21,633 nt of DNA from an uncultured Eubacteriales bacterium (GTDB lineage Bacteria; Bacillota; Clostridia; Oscillospirales; Acutalibacteraceae), in the NCBI GenBank assembly GCA_934643185.1, contig CAKUBN010000038.1, positions 1 to 21,633 on the forward strand. The letters are read 5' to 3'. Made by a program: the position numbers and the translations under genes. The notes under the pieces were generated by a model. It made no database searches. It was given only the letters and a program-made list of their open reading frames with translations, and had not been told where the DNA came from. Position 1 is the stretch's first letter. Each line of letters starts with the position of its first letter. Of this stretch, positions 13,727 to 20,176 are shown in pieces.

Positions 13727-14440
13727 ATGAATGAAACGATTCAGGTTTTGATGAACCGCAAGTCCGTCCGTGTTTTTGAGGATAAGGAGATCACACCCGA
13801 AATCAAAGATATTATCCTTGCCGCTGCCATGCGCGCACCGACCGGCGGCAACTGCATGCCGTACTCCATCATTGACGTGACGGATCAGTCCATTAAGGAT
13901 AAGCTTGCCGAAACCTGTGATCATCAGCCGTTCATTGCACAGGCGAAAATGGTGCTCATTTTCTGTGCAGATTACCACCGTTGGTACAGAAAGTTCAAAA
14001 TGGCGGGCTGCGAGGACATTCCCGCGCCGGAGCTCAGCAACATGGTGCTTGCAACGGAAGATGCCGTCATCGCCGCACACACAGCCTGCATCGCCGCGGA
14101 AAGCCTTGGCATCGGTTCCTGCTATATCGGCGACATTGTGGAGAACTTCGAGATTCACAAAGAGCTTTTAAACCTGCCCCCGCAGGTCGCGCCGCTTTGC
14201 ATGCTGGTCTTCGGCTATCCCACCCAGCAGCAAAAGGAAAGAAAGCAGACAACTCGTTTTGCAAAGAGCTCCATCGTGTTTGAGAACCGGTATCGTGAGC
14301 TTTCTGAAGAAGAACTGCTCGAAATGATGCCAAACGACCGCACAAAGGCGTTCTATAACCGCAAATATGTTTCCGATTTTGCGCAGGAAATGGTGCGTTC
14401 CACAAAAGAGATCTACAAAAACTGGAATTCCAAGGAATAA
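13727..14440 (+). CDS. Nitroreductase family (FMN) oxidoreductase
   Basis: A 237-aa flavoprotein of the NfsA/Frp-like nitroreductase family. The FMN-binding N-terminus reads MNRKSVRVFEDKEI, then MRAPTGGNCMPYSI near residue 40. The central segment TEDAVIAAHTACIAAESLGI and the following GSCYIGDI are characteristic, with a family-typical LCMLVFGYP near 165 and a C-terminal arm that wraps the partner subunit. It is likely a homodimer reducing quinones or nitro compounds with NAD(P)H. ATG at 13727 follows GGAAGGGG by nine nt; the in-frame TTG at 13709 overlaps that site. The endonuclease IV gene begins three nt after its stop. Confidence 0.92.
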   Translation: MNETIQVLMNRKSVRVFEDKEITPEIKDIILAAAMRAPTGGNCMPYSIIDVTDQSIKDKLAETCDHQPFIAQAKMVLIFCADYHRWYRKFKMAGCEDIPAPELSNMVLATEDAVIAAHTACIAAESLGIGSCYIGDIVENFEIHKELLNLPPQVAPLCMLVFGYPTQQQKERKQTTRFAKSSIVFENRYRELSEEELLEMMPNDRTKAFYNRKYVSDFAQEMVRSTKEIYKNWNSKE

Positions 14441-14443
14441 GCC

Positions 14444-15280
14444 ATGCTGCACATCGGTTGTCATCTTTCTGCCTCTAAGGGCTACTACGCCATGGGCAAA
14501 ACGGCACTTTCCATCGGCGCGGATACGTTCCAGTTCTTCACGCGAAACCCGCGCGGCAGCCGCGCAAAGCCGCTTGATCTGAACGACGCACAGAAGTTAA
14601 ACGAGTTGGCGGCGGAAAACCACTTTGCCGTGCTGCTCGCCCACGCGCCGTATACGATCAATCCCTGCTCCGCAAACGAAGACACCCGCACATTCGCCCG
14701 CGAAACGATGCAGGATGATTTGAAGCGTCTGGAAGCCACACCGCACAATCTCTATAACTTCCACCCCGGCAGCCACGTTGGACAAGGCATCGAGACCGGC
14801 GTCACACAGATCAGCGAAACGCTGAACGCCATTTTATCTCCCGAACAGACCACCACGGTTTTACTCGAGACCATGGCGGGCAAGGGCTCGGAAGTCGGCT
14901 CTCATTTTGAGGAACTCCGTGAAATTCTGGACCGCGTAACGCTCTCCGACCACATGGGCGTGTGCCTCGATACCTGCCACGTGTTCGATGCCGGGTATGA
15001 CATTGTAAACGACCTCGACGGTGTGTTGACAGAGTTTGACCGCGTAATTGGGCTTAACCGCCTGAAAGCGGTACACATTAACGACAGCATCTTCGGGCTT
15101 TCCTCTCACAAAGACCGCCACGCAAAGATCGGCGAGGGCAAGATTGGCACGGAAGCGTTCCGCCGCATCATCAATCACCCTGTCCTGCGCCGCCTCCCCT
15201 TTTATCTCGAAACTCCAAACGAACTTCCCGGCTACAAAGCCGAAATTGAACTTTTGAGAGCGATGGTTGAGGAGAACTAA
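14444..15280 (+). CDS. nfo: Endonuclease IV (deoxyribonuclease IV)
   Basis: AP endonuclease of base-excision repair: it cuts 5' of abasic sites and removes 3' blocking groups, using three zinc ions in a TIM barrel. The 278-aa sequence has the family motifs IGCHLSASKGY near the N-terminus, NFHPGSHVGQG near residue 105, LLETMAGKGSEVG near 145, GVCLDTCHVFDAGYD near 175, AVHINDSIFGLSSHKDRHAKIG near 210 in shortened form HINDS..KDRHA, and FYLETPNE near the C-terminus. These supply the His, Glu and Asp zinc ligands. Its ribosome site AAGGAATAAG lies within the end of the nitroreductase gene, so the two are coupled. Pairing a flavin reductase with a DNA-repair enzyme suggests an oxidative or nitro-stress unit (inference). 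Confidence 0.95.
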   Translation: MLHIGCHLSASKGYYAMGKTALSIGADTFQFFTRNPRGSRAKPLDLNDAQKLNELAAENHFAVLLAHAPYTINPCSANEDTRTFARETMQDDLKRLEATPHNLYNFHPGSHVGQGIETGVTQISETLNAILSPEQTTTVLLETMAGKGSEVGSHFEELREILDRVTLSDHMGVCLDTCHVFDAGYDIVNDLDGVLTEFDRVIGLNRLKAVHINDSIFGLSSHKDRHAKIGEGKIGTEAFRRIINHPVLRRLPFYLETPNELPGYKAEIELLRAMVEEN

Positions 15281-15304
15281 AAGCATAATTCACCATAACA
15301 CTCT

Positions 15305-15343
15305 AAGCACCCAGGCCGCGTTTGTACCGGCTTGGGTGCTTTT
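15305..15343 (+). terminator. Terminator of the nitroreductase-nfo operon
   Basis: AAGCACCCA (15305-15313) pairs with TGGGTGCTT (15333-15341). A G-U pair and a further GCCG/CGGC stem lie inside, and TTTT runs off the stem. It lies 25 nt past the nfo stop. Confidence 0.85.
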
Positions 15344-15479
15344 AGTCATTTCACTTTTACTCCCACAACCGCAGCAGTAAATTCCTACTAACTAATAGTG
15401 AATATTTCCCGCAAAGCTTTCCCTTTTTAGGAAAACCTCACAAAATATTTGAAGCGCTCAAATACGTGCTACCACACTT

Positions 15480-15605
15480 GTGAAATTTGATGTTACGCAC
15501 CAAGTGAAATACAATCCGCCCTTAATGCGCGCAGTGCATTTCACTGCGAAGCAATTTCACAATAACCGCAGGTTATTATTTCACTCGCCGTAAGGCAAAT
15601 TTCAC
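15480..15605. repeat. Array of small hairpins bounded by GTGAAAT/ATTTCAC
   Basis: Six copies of one 7-mer occur in 126 bp: GTGAAAT at 15480 and 15504, and its complement ATTTCAC at 15538, 15554, 15578 and 15599. Segments between them are palindromic: TGC-gaa-GCA, AATAACC-gca-GGTTATT and GCC-gtaa-GGC. An imperfect one (TTG..CAA) lies between the first two copies. A seventh ATTTCAC lies at 15348. No protein frame runs through it. The rest of the 15344-15479 stretch shows nothing further that I can assign. Confidence 0.7.
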
Positions 15606-15606
15606 A

Positions 15607-15645
15607 GAAAAAAGGTCTTTGTCATTTTGACAAAGACCTTTTTTC
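15607..15645 (-). terminator. Terminator of tmRNA (bidirectional)
   Basis: A perfect 17-bp stem (arm AAAAAAGGTCTTTGTCA, with its complement ending in TTTTTT) with a TTT/AAA loop lies directly after the tmRNA CCA end on the minus strand. Its A and T tails make it usable in both directions. Confidence 0.85.
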
Positions 15646-15993
15646 TGGTGGAGATGGCGGGAATCGAACCCGCGTCCGAAAACCGGTTACCGGGGCTTTC
15701 TACGAGTGTAGCGGCTCTTTTGACATTCCCTCCGCGCACCGCCGAACAGCAGGCTTTGCGCATCAGTAGCCTTTAGATCATGACGGGCTTAAAGGCGTGG
15801 GCCCGTTCACGTGCACCGCTAAGTGACGCTCTTATCCCGTCCGCGGTCCTACGGGTAAGAACGGCTGCTTAATTAAGCAGCAACAGCAACTGTATTGTTG
15901 TCGTTTAATTTTAAGTTTGCGGATTTTATAGCGGTCCCGCACCGCTACTCGCTTACCAGGGCTTCCAGTCCCCGTCGAAACCTTTACATCCCC
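15646..15993 (-). ncRNA. ssrA: tmRNA (SsrA RNA)
   Basis: A 348-nt transfer-messenger RNA that rescues stalled ribosomes with SmpB. The 5' end GGGGATG pairs with CATCTCC at the 3' end, followed by A-CCA, which is encoded. The conserved start GGGGATGTAAAGGTTTCGAC and the T-arm GGTTCGATTCCC are present. The tag frame opens at GCA (15920-15918) and ends at TAA (15875-15873). It encodes ANLKLNDNNTVAVAA, so with the alanine from the charged tRNA the tag is AANLKLNDNNTVAVAA. The stop lies in the palindrome GCTGCTTAATTAAGCAGC (15864-15881), the usual helix after the tag. It sits just downstream of smpB on the same strand. Confidence 0.97.
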
Positions 15994-15998
15994 ATATA

Positions 15999-16022
15999 AA
16001 AAGCGATATTGCTACCGCTTTT
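15999..16022 (-). terminator. Stem-loop between smpB and tmRNA
   Basis: On the minus strand a 10-bp stem (AAAAGCGGTA with TATCGCTTTT, one G-U) closes a GCAA tetraloop of the GNRA type. It overlaps the last base pair of the smpB stop and ends five nt before the tmRNA 5' end. It may be a weak terminator or a processing element for the tmRNA precursor. No good -10/-35 for tmRNA is visible here. Confidence 0.5.
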
Positions 16023-16485
16023 ATCTGTTTTTCTCTTTCAGCGCACGCTGAATATCGCGTTGGGCATCACGCGCGGCCATATCGGCACGTTTATCGTAGA
16101 GCTTTTTGCCCTTGCACAGACCGACCTGCACCTTCACCCGCGAACCCTTAAAGTACACGGAAAGCGGAATGAGCGAATAACCGACGGTTTTGGAAAGACC
16201 AAAAAGCCGCATGATCTCGCGCTTGTGCATGAGCAAACGACGCACCCGCATGGGATCGCGGTTAAAGATGTTGCCCTGCTCATACGGGCTGATATGGCAG
16301 CCGTTTAAGAGCATTTCACCGTCCACAACAGAGCACCACGCGTCCTTTAAGTTGCATCTGCCCTGCCGCAGCGATTTCACCTCTGTGCCGCAAAGCTCAA
16401 TGCCCGCTTCAAGGGTCTCCTCCACAAAGTAGTCGTGGTAGGCCTTTTTGTTCTGGGCAATCGTTTTAAATTCTGTTTTTGCCAC
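16021..16485 (-). CDS. smpB: SsrA-binding protein SmpB
   Basis: A 154-aa RNA-binding protein, partner of the adjacent tmRNA in trans-translation. It shows the family pattern: IAQNKKAYHDYFVEETLEAG, GTEVKSLRQGRCNLKDAW, then the C-terminal KKLYDKRADMAARDAQRDIQ tail rich in basic residues that enters the ribosomal mRNA channel. The true start is GTG at 16485: AAGGAGG lies nine nt upstream and the protein then begins MAKTEF. Earlier in-frame ATGs lie inside the leader and promoter. A strong promoter stands about 34 nt upstream. Confidence 0.96.
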   Translation of the reverse strand: MAKTEFKTIAQNKKAYHDYFVEETLEAGIELCGTEVKSLRQGRCNLKDAWCSVVDGEMLLNGCHISPYEQGNIFNRDPMRVRRLLMHKREIMRLFGLSKTVGYSLIPLSVYFKGSRVKVQVGLCKGKKLYDKRADMAARDAQRDIQRALKEKNR

Positions 16486-16518
16486 TTGGCCTGCCTCCTT
16501 CTGCTTTGTGTGTGATTT

Positions 16519-16554
16519 ACTATACACCACTTTCGCGGTTTTGTCAACGCGAAA
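16519..16554 (-). promoter_or_regulatory. Promoter of smpB (and probably tmRNA) with an overlapping dyad
   Basis: On the minus strand a perfect TTGACA (16542-16547) and TATAGT (16519-16524) are separated by 17 bp. The -35 is embedded in an inverted repeat TTTCGCG (16531-16537) / CGCGAAA (16548-16554), which could be an operator or the base of a short stem ending the recR transcript. Confidence 0.8.
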
Positions 16555-16560
16555 TCGATT

Positions 16561-17163
16561 TTACAGCTCCTGTCTGCCCTCAATGGCGCGGGAAAGCGTC
16601 ACTTCATCGGCATATTCGAGGTCGCCGCCGACCGGGATGCCGTACGCAAGACGCGTTACGCGGATACCGAGCGGCTTTAACAGGCGCGAAATGTACATGG
16701 CGGTCGCTTCGCCCTCAACGGTCGGATTCGTCGCCATGATGACCTCCTGCACGGTGCCGTCCTGCACGCGACGCAAAAGCTCTTTTATTTTAAGCTGATC
16801 CGGCCCGATGCCGCCAAGCGGCGAAATGGCACCGTGCAGCACGTGATAGGTCGCGTGGAACTCATTTGTGCGCTCCAGTGCGAACACGTCGCGTGGGTCT
16901 TCCACCACGCAGATAACCGAGCGGTCTCGGCTTTCATCGCGGCACACGGGGCAAAGGTCGCCGTCCGTCAAATTGCAGCACACGGAGCAGTAATGGATCT
17001 GCTCATGCGCGTCGATGATCGCCTGCGCAAAGCTTTCGGCATCCGCTTTATCCATGTTGAGCACAGCATACGCAATGCGCTGTGCGGACTTATGCCCCAC
17101 GCCCGGCAAGCTCTCAAATTTATCGACGAGCCGTTCGAGCGGCGGTACGTGATAACCGGCCAT
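16561..17163 (-). CDS. recR: Recombination protein RecR
   Basis: A 200-aa protein loading RecA onto gapped DNA with RecO/RecF. An N-terminal helix-hairpin-helix (LVDKFESLPGVGHKSAQRIA), a four-cysteine zinc finger (CSVCCNLTDGDLCPVC, residues about 58-73), a Toprim domain beginning VICVVEDPRDV with GGIGPDQLKI, and the C-terminal Walker-like ATNPTVEGEATA / RLAYGIPVGGDLEYADE motif are all present. The length is exactly typical. Its ATG overlaps the ybaB stop (TAATG), so it is translated by coupling without its own strong ribosome site. Confidence 0.97.
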   Translation of the reverse strand: MAGYHVPPLERLVDKFESLPGVGHKSAQRIAYAVLNMDKADAESFAQAIIDAHEQIHYCSVCCNLTDGDLCPVCRDESRDRSVICVVEDPRDVFALERTNEFHATYHVLHGAISPLGGIGPDQLKIKELLRRVQDGTVQEVIMATNPTVEGEATAMYISRLLKPLGIRVTRLAYGIPVGGDLEYADEVTLSRAIEGRQEL

Positions 17164-17513
17164 TAGAGGATGCCCGGAAGGCTCATGCCGCCGGAGATTG
17201 CGCCAAGCTTCTCCTCTTTCTCGTTTGCGGCTGCGCGCAGTGCTTCGTTGACAGCAGCAGCGACGAGGTCGCCGAGCATCTCGGCATCATCAGGGTCGAT
17301 GACCTCCGGCTTGATGTCAATATTCTTTACTTCCATTTTGCCCGTTACGGTTGCGGAAACGGCACCGCCGCCTGCGGCCGCGGTGTATTCCTTCGCTTCG
17401 AGCTCCGTGGTAATCTGCTCCATCTGCTCCTGCATCTTCTGTGCCTGGCGTGCAAGCTGCTGCAAATTTGCGGCTCCTCCGCCGCCCATACCCTGCGGTA
17501 AACGTGCTTTCAT
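17163..17513 (-). CDS. ybaB: YbaB/EbfC family nucleoid-associated protein
   Basis: A 116-aa small DNA-binding protein with the family arrangement. A Gly/Met-rich N-terminus (MGGGGAANLQQLARQAQKMQ) leads into a long helix, then a beta-hairpin GGGAVSATVTGKMEVKNIDI, the EVIDPDDAEMLGDLVAAAVN helix and a Gly/Met-rich tail GAISGGMSLPG. It is cotranscribed between dnaX (33 nt upstream) and recR, the conserved order in Firmicutes. AAGGAG precedes the ATG. Confidence 0.94.
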   Translation of the reverse strand: MKARLPQGMGGGGAANLQQLARQAQKMQEQMEQITTELEAKEYTAAAGGGAVSATVTGKMEVKNIDIKPEVIDPDDAEMLGDLVAAAVNEALRAAANEKEEKLGAISGGMSLPGIL

Positions 17514-17545
17514 AGTTAAGACTCCTTACTGTGTGGTTTTTAAAT

Positions 17546-19153
17546 TTATTTTTCTTCGATCTCCACGCCGGCTTCGCGCATATCGTGCAAAAAGGCGTCG
17601 AGCGGATCTTTCGGTTTTTCGCCGTCCGCTGCGGGCGGCTTATAAGGGCCGAGTTTATACACACGCCCGGTCACCTGCTGAATGGCCTCGCGGATCTTTT
17701 CTCTCTGGCTGGCACGTTTCAAGAGATCAAACGCAATCTGCGGTGCTTCGATGAGCATGTAGTCGCCACTGATGTACGCCGCTGAGCCCTTGAACGCCGA
17801 CGCCACCGACTTTGAGTAATTTTCCATATAGCCGATAATGTCCGACCAGCCGTCGAACGGCTGCGCATTTTTTGCAAGCTCCTCTGTGGACTGCGGCTTG
17901 TCCTTTACCGCGGGCTGCACAGGTGCGTTGTTCTGTGGTGTCTCGGGCTGTTGTACCAGTGCTGCCGGTGCTTCAACCGCGGGTACACTCGGTGCCGGGG
18001 TGATGGGACGGCGCAGGCCGCCGCGCTCCAAAGCTTCAATGCGGCGCAAAAGTGCTGCGGGCGAGGTATCCATTTCCGGCGTGCAGAGACGGATAAACGT
18101 CATTTCCATTTCCGTGCGCTTATTCATAGTCTTCATGCGCGACTGCGCGGACTGGAACGCATCGAGTGCGTGCAGAATCGTTGAAAGCTCCATGGAAAGC
18201 GCCGTTTTGGTCATGGCTTCCAGCTCTTCGCCAACGGCATTTACAAGCCCGCTTGCGTCCTTCATCGTTTTGATGAGCATCAAATTGCGGAAAAAGCCCG
18301 CAAGCTCCTCGCACAGCCTGCCCATGTCTTTGGAAGCCTTATACAGCGCGTCGATCTTTTCGAGTGCCGCAGTGCGGTCGCCCGTGCGAATGCACTCGGC
18401 GAGTTCAATTAAGTGCCCACGCCCCGCAAGGCCTGCCGTTTCCGCAACGAGCCCATACGTCACGTGCCCGTCGCTGCGGCCGATGCACTGATCCAAAATG
18501 GAAAGCGCATCGCGCATGCCGCCGTCTGCCGTAACGGCGATGAGCATCGCGGCATCGTGGTCGATTGTCACATTTTCCTGCGTGCAGACCCACTCAAGGC
18601 GCCCTGCAATGTCCTCCGGTGCGATGCGGCGGAAGTCAAAACGCTGACAGCGCGATAAAATCGTCGGCAACAGCTTATGGACTTCGGTCGTCGCCAAAAT
18701 GAAAATGACGTGTGCGGGAGGTTCTTCGAGCGTTTTTAAGAGGGCATTGAACGCCGAAACGGAGAGCATGTGCACCTCATCGATGATATATACGCGGTAT
18801 TTCGCCGTAGTCGGCGTGAAGTTGGATTCTTCAATGAGCGCGCGGATGCTGTCTACGCCGTTGTTGCTCGCGGCGTCCAGCTCTACAACGTCCAAAACAG
18901 AGCCGTCATCCAGTCCTCTGCACACGTTGCACTTGCCGCATGGATCGCCGTTTTGGGGATCCAAGCAATTGACCGCCTTCGCCAGAATTTTTGCGCAGGT
19001 CGTTTTTCCCGTGCCGCGCGAGCCGGTGAACAGATATGCGTGCGAAATGCGCCCGGCCATCAGTTCGTTTTTTAACGTGACCGTCACCTGCGGCTGACCG
19101 ACGACATCGGAAAACTGCTGCGGACGATATTTTCTGTATAACGCTTTATACAA
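17546..19153 (-). CDS. dnaX: DNA polymerase III subunit gamma/tau
   Basis: Clamp-loader ATPase of the replisome, 535 aa. From the N-terminus: ALYRKYRPQQFSDVVGQ, Walker A GSRGTGKTT near residue 45, the zinc module with CGKCNVC near 75, Walker B VYIIDEVHMLS near 125, sensor-type ATTEVHKLLPTILSRC near 165, then the helical collar. A Pro/Ala/Gln-rich linker (about 385-430) precedes a tau-like C-terminal domain ending VEIEEK. The start is TTG at 19153, nine nt after AAAGGAG. An ATG-initiated frame reaching 19282 is false because those codons lie in the SRP RNA gene. I see no obvious slippery A-run signal for making a separate gamma form. Confidence 0.95.
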   Translation of the reverse strand: MYKALYRKYRPQQFSDVVGQPQVTVTLKNELMAGRISHAYLFTGSRGTGKTTCAKILAKAVNCLDPQNGDPCGKCNVCRGLDDGSVLDVVELDAASNNGVDSIRALIEESNFTPTTAKYRVYIIDEVHMLSVSAFNALLKTLEEPPAHVIFILATTEVHKLLPTILSRCQRFDFRRIAPEDIAGRLEWVCTQENVTIDHDAAMLIAVTADGGMRDALSILDQCIGRSDGHVTYGLVAETAGLAGRGHLIELAECIRTGDRTAALEKIDALYKASKDMGRLCEELAGFFRNLMLIKTMKDASGLVNAVGEELEAMTKTALSMELSTILHALDAFQSAQSRMKTMNKRTEMEMTFIRLCTPEMDTSPAALLRRIEALERGGLRRPITPAPSVPAVEAPAALVQQPETPQNNAPVQPAVKDKPQSTEELAKNAQPFDGWSDIIGYMENYSKSVASAFKGSAAYISGDYMLIEAPQIAFDLLKRASQREKIREAIQQVTGRVYKLGPYKPPAADGEKPKDPLDAFLHDMREAGVEIEEK

Positions 19154-19182
19154 ACGGCGGCGCTCCTTTCTTTGTGGGTGAT

Positions 19183-19343
19183 AAAAGAAAAAGACGATTG
19201 GAACGTAGAATATGTGAACGGACAGGCAGCCTGCATCGCACCAGACGATCCGCTTAATGCTGCTCGGTTCCCCGCCTGACATGGTTCACGGTGTCTCGCC
19301 GCGCAGACCTGTCCGCTCGCATATTCCACGGTATATTCCAACC
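19183..19343 (-). ncRNA. ffs: Signal recognition particle RNA (small bacterial type)
   Basis: The minus strand contains the universally conserved SRP domain IV tip: GTCAGGCGGGGAACC followed by GAGCAGCATTAAG (around 19250-19280). The flanks pair as a long rod: GGTTGGAA with TTCCAATC, GAATATG with CATATTC, and CGGACAGG with CCTGTCCG. The outermost pairs set the ends near 19343 and 19196. A T-rich tract (CTTTTTCTTTT, complement of 19183-19193) follows as terminator. The RNA binds Ffh and targets membrane proteins. The mature 5' end is uncertain because the promoter is about 45 nt further upstream. I see no Alu-domain motif. Confidence 0.9.
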
Positions 19344-19391
19344 GCCTTGGCTTTTTCCGTGCGCAGAACATACTTGGCCGCGTACTTTAGT

Positions 19392-19420
19392 ATTATACAC
19401 GTTTTCCCTTGAAAAGGCAA
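19392..19420 (-). promoter_or_regulatory. Promoter of SRP RNA (and probably dnaX-ybaB-recR)
   Basis: On the minus strand TTGCCT (19415-19420) and a perfect TATAAT (19392-19397) are 17 bp apart. Its -35 lies inside the spacer of the divergent GNAT promoter. No separate promoter for dnaX is apparent in the 30-nt gap after the RNA. Confidence 0.75.
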
Positions 19421-19437
19421 GCAAAAAATCGTATAAT
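19409..19437 (+). promoter_or_regulatory. Promoter of the GNAT acetyltransferase gene
   Basis: TTGAAA (19409-19414) and a perfect TATAAT (19432-19437) are separated by 17 bp. A leader of about 75 nt precedes the start codon. The -35 box directly abuts the -35 of the opposing SRP RNA promoter. Confidence 0.7.
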
Positions 19438-19518
19438 TTTGTATATGTTCATATTTGTAACGCGCACATGGGATTTTTTGCAGATTCTGCGCGGCAAAAC
19501 GGGAAAGGATGAAAGAAA

Positions 19519-20031
19519 ATGAAGATCAGAAATGCAGAGCTCTGTGACTTGCCCTATCTGCTTGAGATGCTGGAAAACGCGAAAGCTTCGCTGCGGGCGC
19601 TCGGCATCGACCAGTGGCAAAACGGCTACCCGAACGAAAACACCCTGCGTGAGGACATTCAGAATAAAATCTGCCGTGTTGTGATAGACGACGAAAACAA
19701 TATTCTTGCAAGTGCCGCCGTGTATGTGGGCGACGAGCCGACATACCACGAAATTTATAACGGCGCGTGGCAGACAGAAAACAAAATCTACGGCATCGTG
19801 CACCGCATTATGGCGGCAAATCATGCGAAGAAGCGCGGCGCGGCATCGTTTTTGATGACCTACTGCGCGAAACTCTCGCTTGAAGCGGGTGTCACCTCCA
19901 TGCGATGCGATACGCATCCCGGCAACATCATCATGCAGCACACGCTCGAAAAGAACGGTTACATTCGCTGCGGCATCATTCACCTTACGGACGGCGCAGA
20001 CCGCTTTGCCTACGAAAAAGTTCTGAAATAA
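19519..20031 (+). CDS. GNAT family N-acetyltransferase
   Basis: A 170-aa acetyl-CoA-dependent acetyltransferase. The fold order is visible: MKIRNAELCDLPYLLEML at the N-terminus, LASAAVYVGDEPTYHEIYNG (beta 4 region, residues about 63-82), IYGIVHRIMAANHAKKRGAA (acetyl-CoA loop area, 95-115, with a poor match to the Q/R-x-x-G-x-G/A loop), MRCDTHPGNIIMQHTLEKNG (beta 5/alpha 4, 135-155) and a final aromatic strand. The HPGN..MQ..LEK.GY signature is typical of GNATs annotated as general acetyltransferases in Firmicutes. The acceptor is unknown. GGAAAGGATG lies 8-10 nt before the ATG. It is a monocistronic gene. Confidence 0.9.
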   Translation: MKIRNAELCDLPYLLEMLENAKASLRALGIDQWQNGYPNENTLREDIQNKICRVVIDDENNILASAAVYVGDEPTYHEIYNGAWQTENKIYGIVHRIMAANHAKKRGAASFLMTYCAKLSLEAGVTSMRCDTHPGNIIMQHTLEKNGYIRCGIIHLTDGADRFAYEKVLK

Positions 20032-20045
20032 CGCACAACAGACAC

Positions 20046-20083
20046 AGGCCCCGGCGAGCATGACAAAACGCTCACCGAGGCCT
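20046..20083 (+). terminator. Probable terminator behind the GNAT gene
   Basis: A three-block stem AGGCC-CGG-GAGC (20046-20059) with GCTC-CCG-GGCCT (20070-20083) has single mismatches between blocks and a 10-nt loop. The following CGCTCATTCTATT is only mildly T-rich. It lies between two convergent genes and may serve both. Confidence 0.55.
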
Positions 20084-20176
20084 CGCTCATTCTATTCTGT
20101 TATTTCTTTCGTTCGGTAAAATAACACCTTGCGGCATCATCGAAGTGCGCGGCTTTCATCGCGCCGGTCAAAATGC

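Noticed and set aside
15480..15605. CRISPR array
   Set aside because: The repeat is only 7 bp, occurs in both orientations, and the spacers are 9-27 bp and palindromic. No cas genes are nearby.
17546..19153. Programmed frameshift site in dnaX
   Set aside because: No A-rich slippery heptamer with a following stem was recognised in the linker region.
20100..20159. A 19-codon minus-strand frame (MKAAHFDDAARCYFTERKK) after the SNF gene, considered as a small transporter subunit or a gene tail
   Set aside because: It is too short, not hydrophobic as a MetS-like subunit would be, and has no ribosome site. It may be a remnant, but nothing supports a product.
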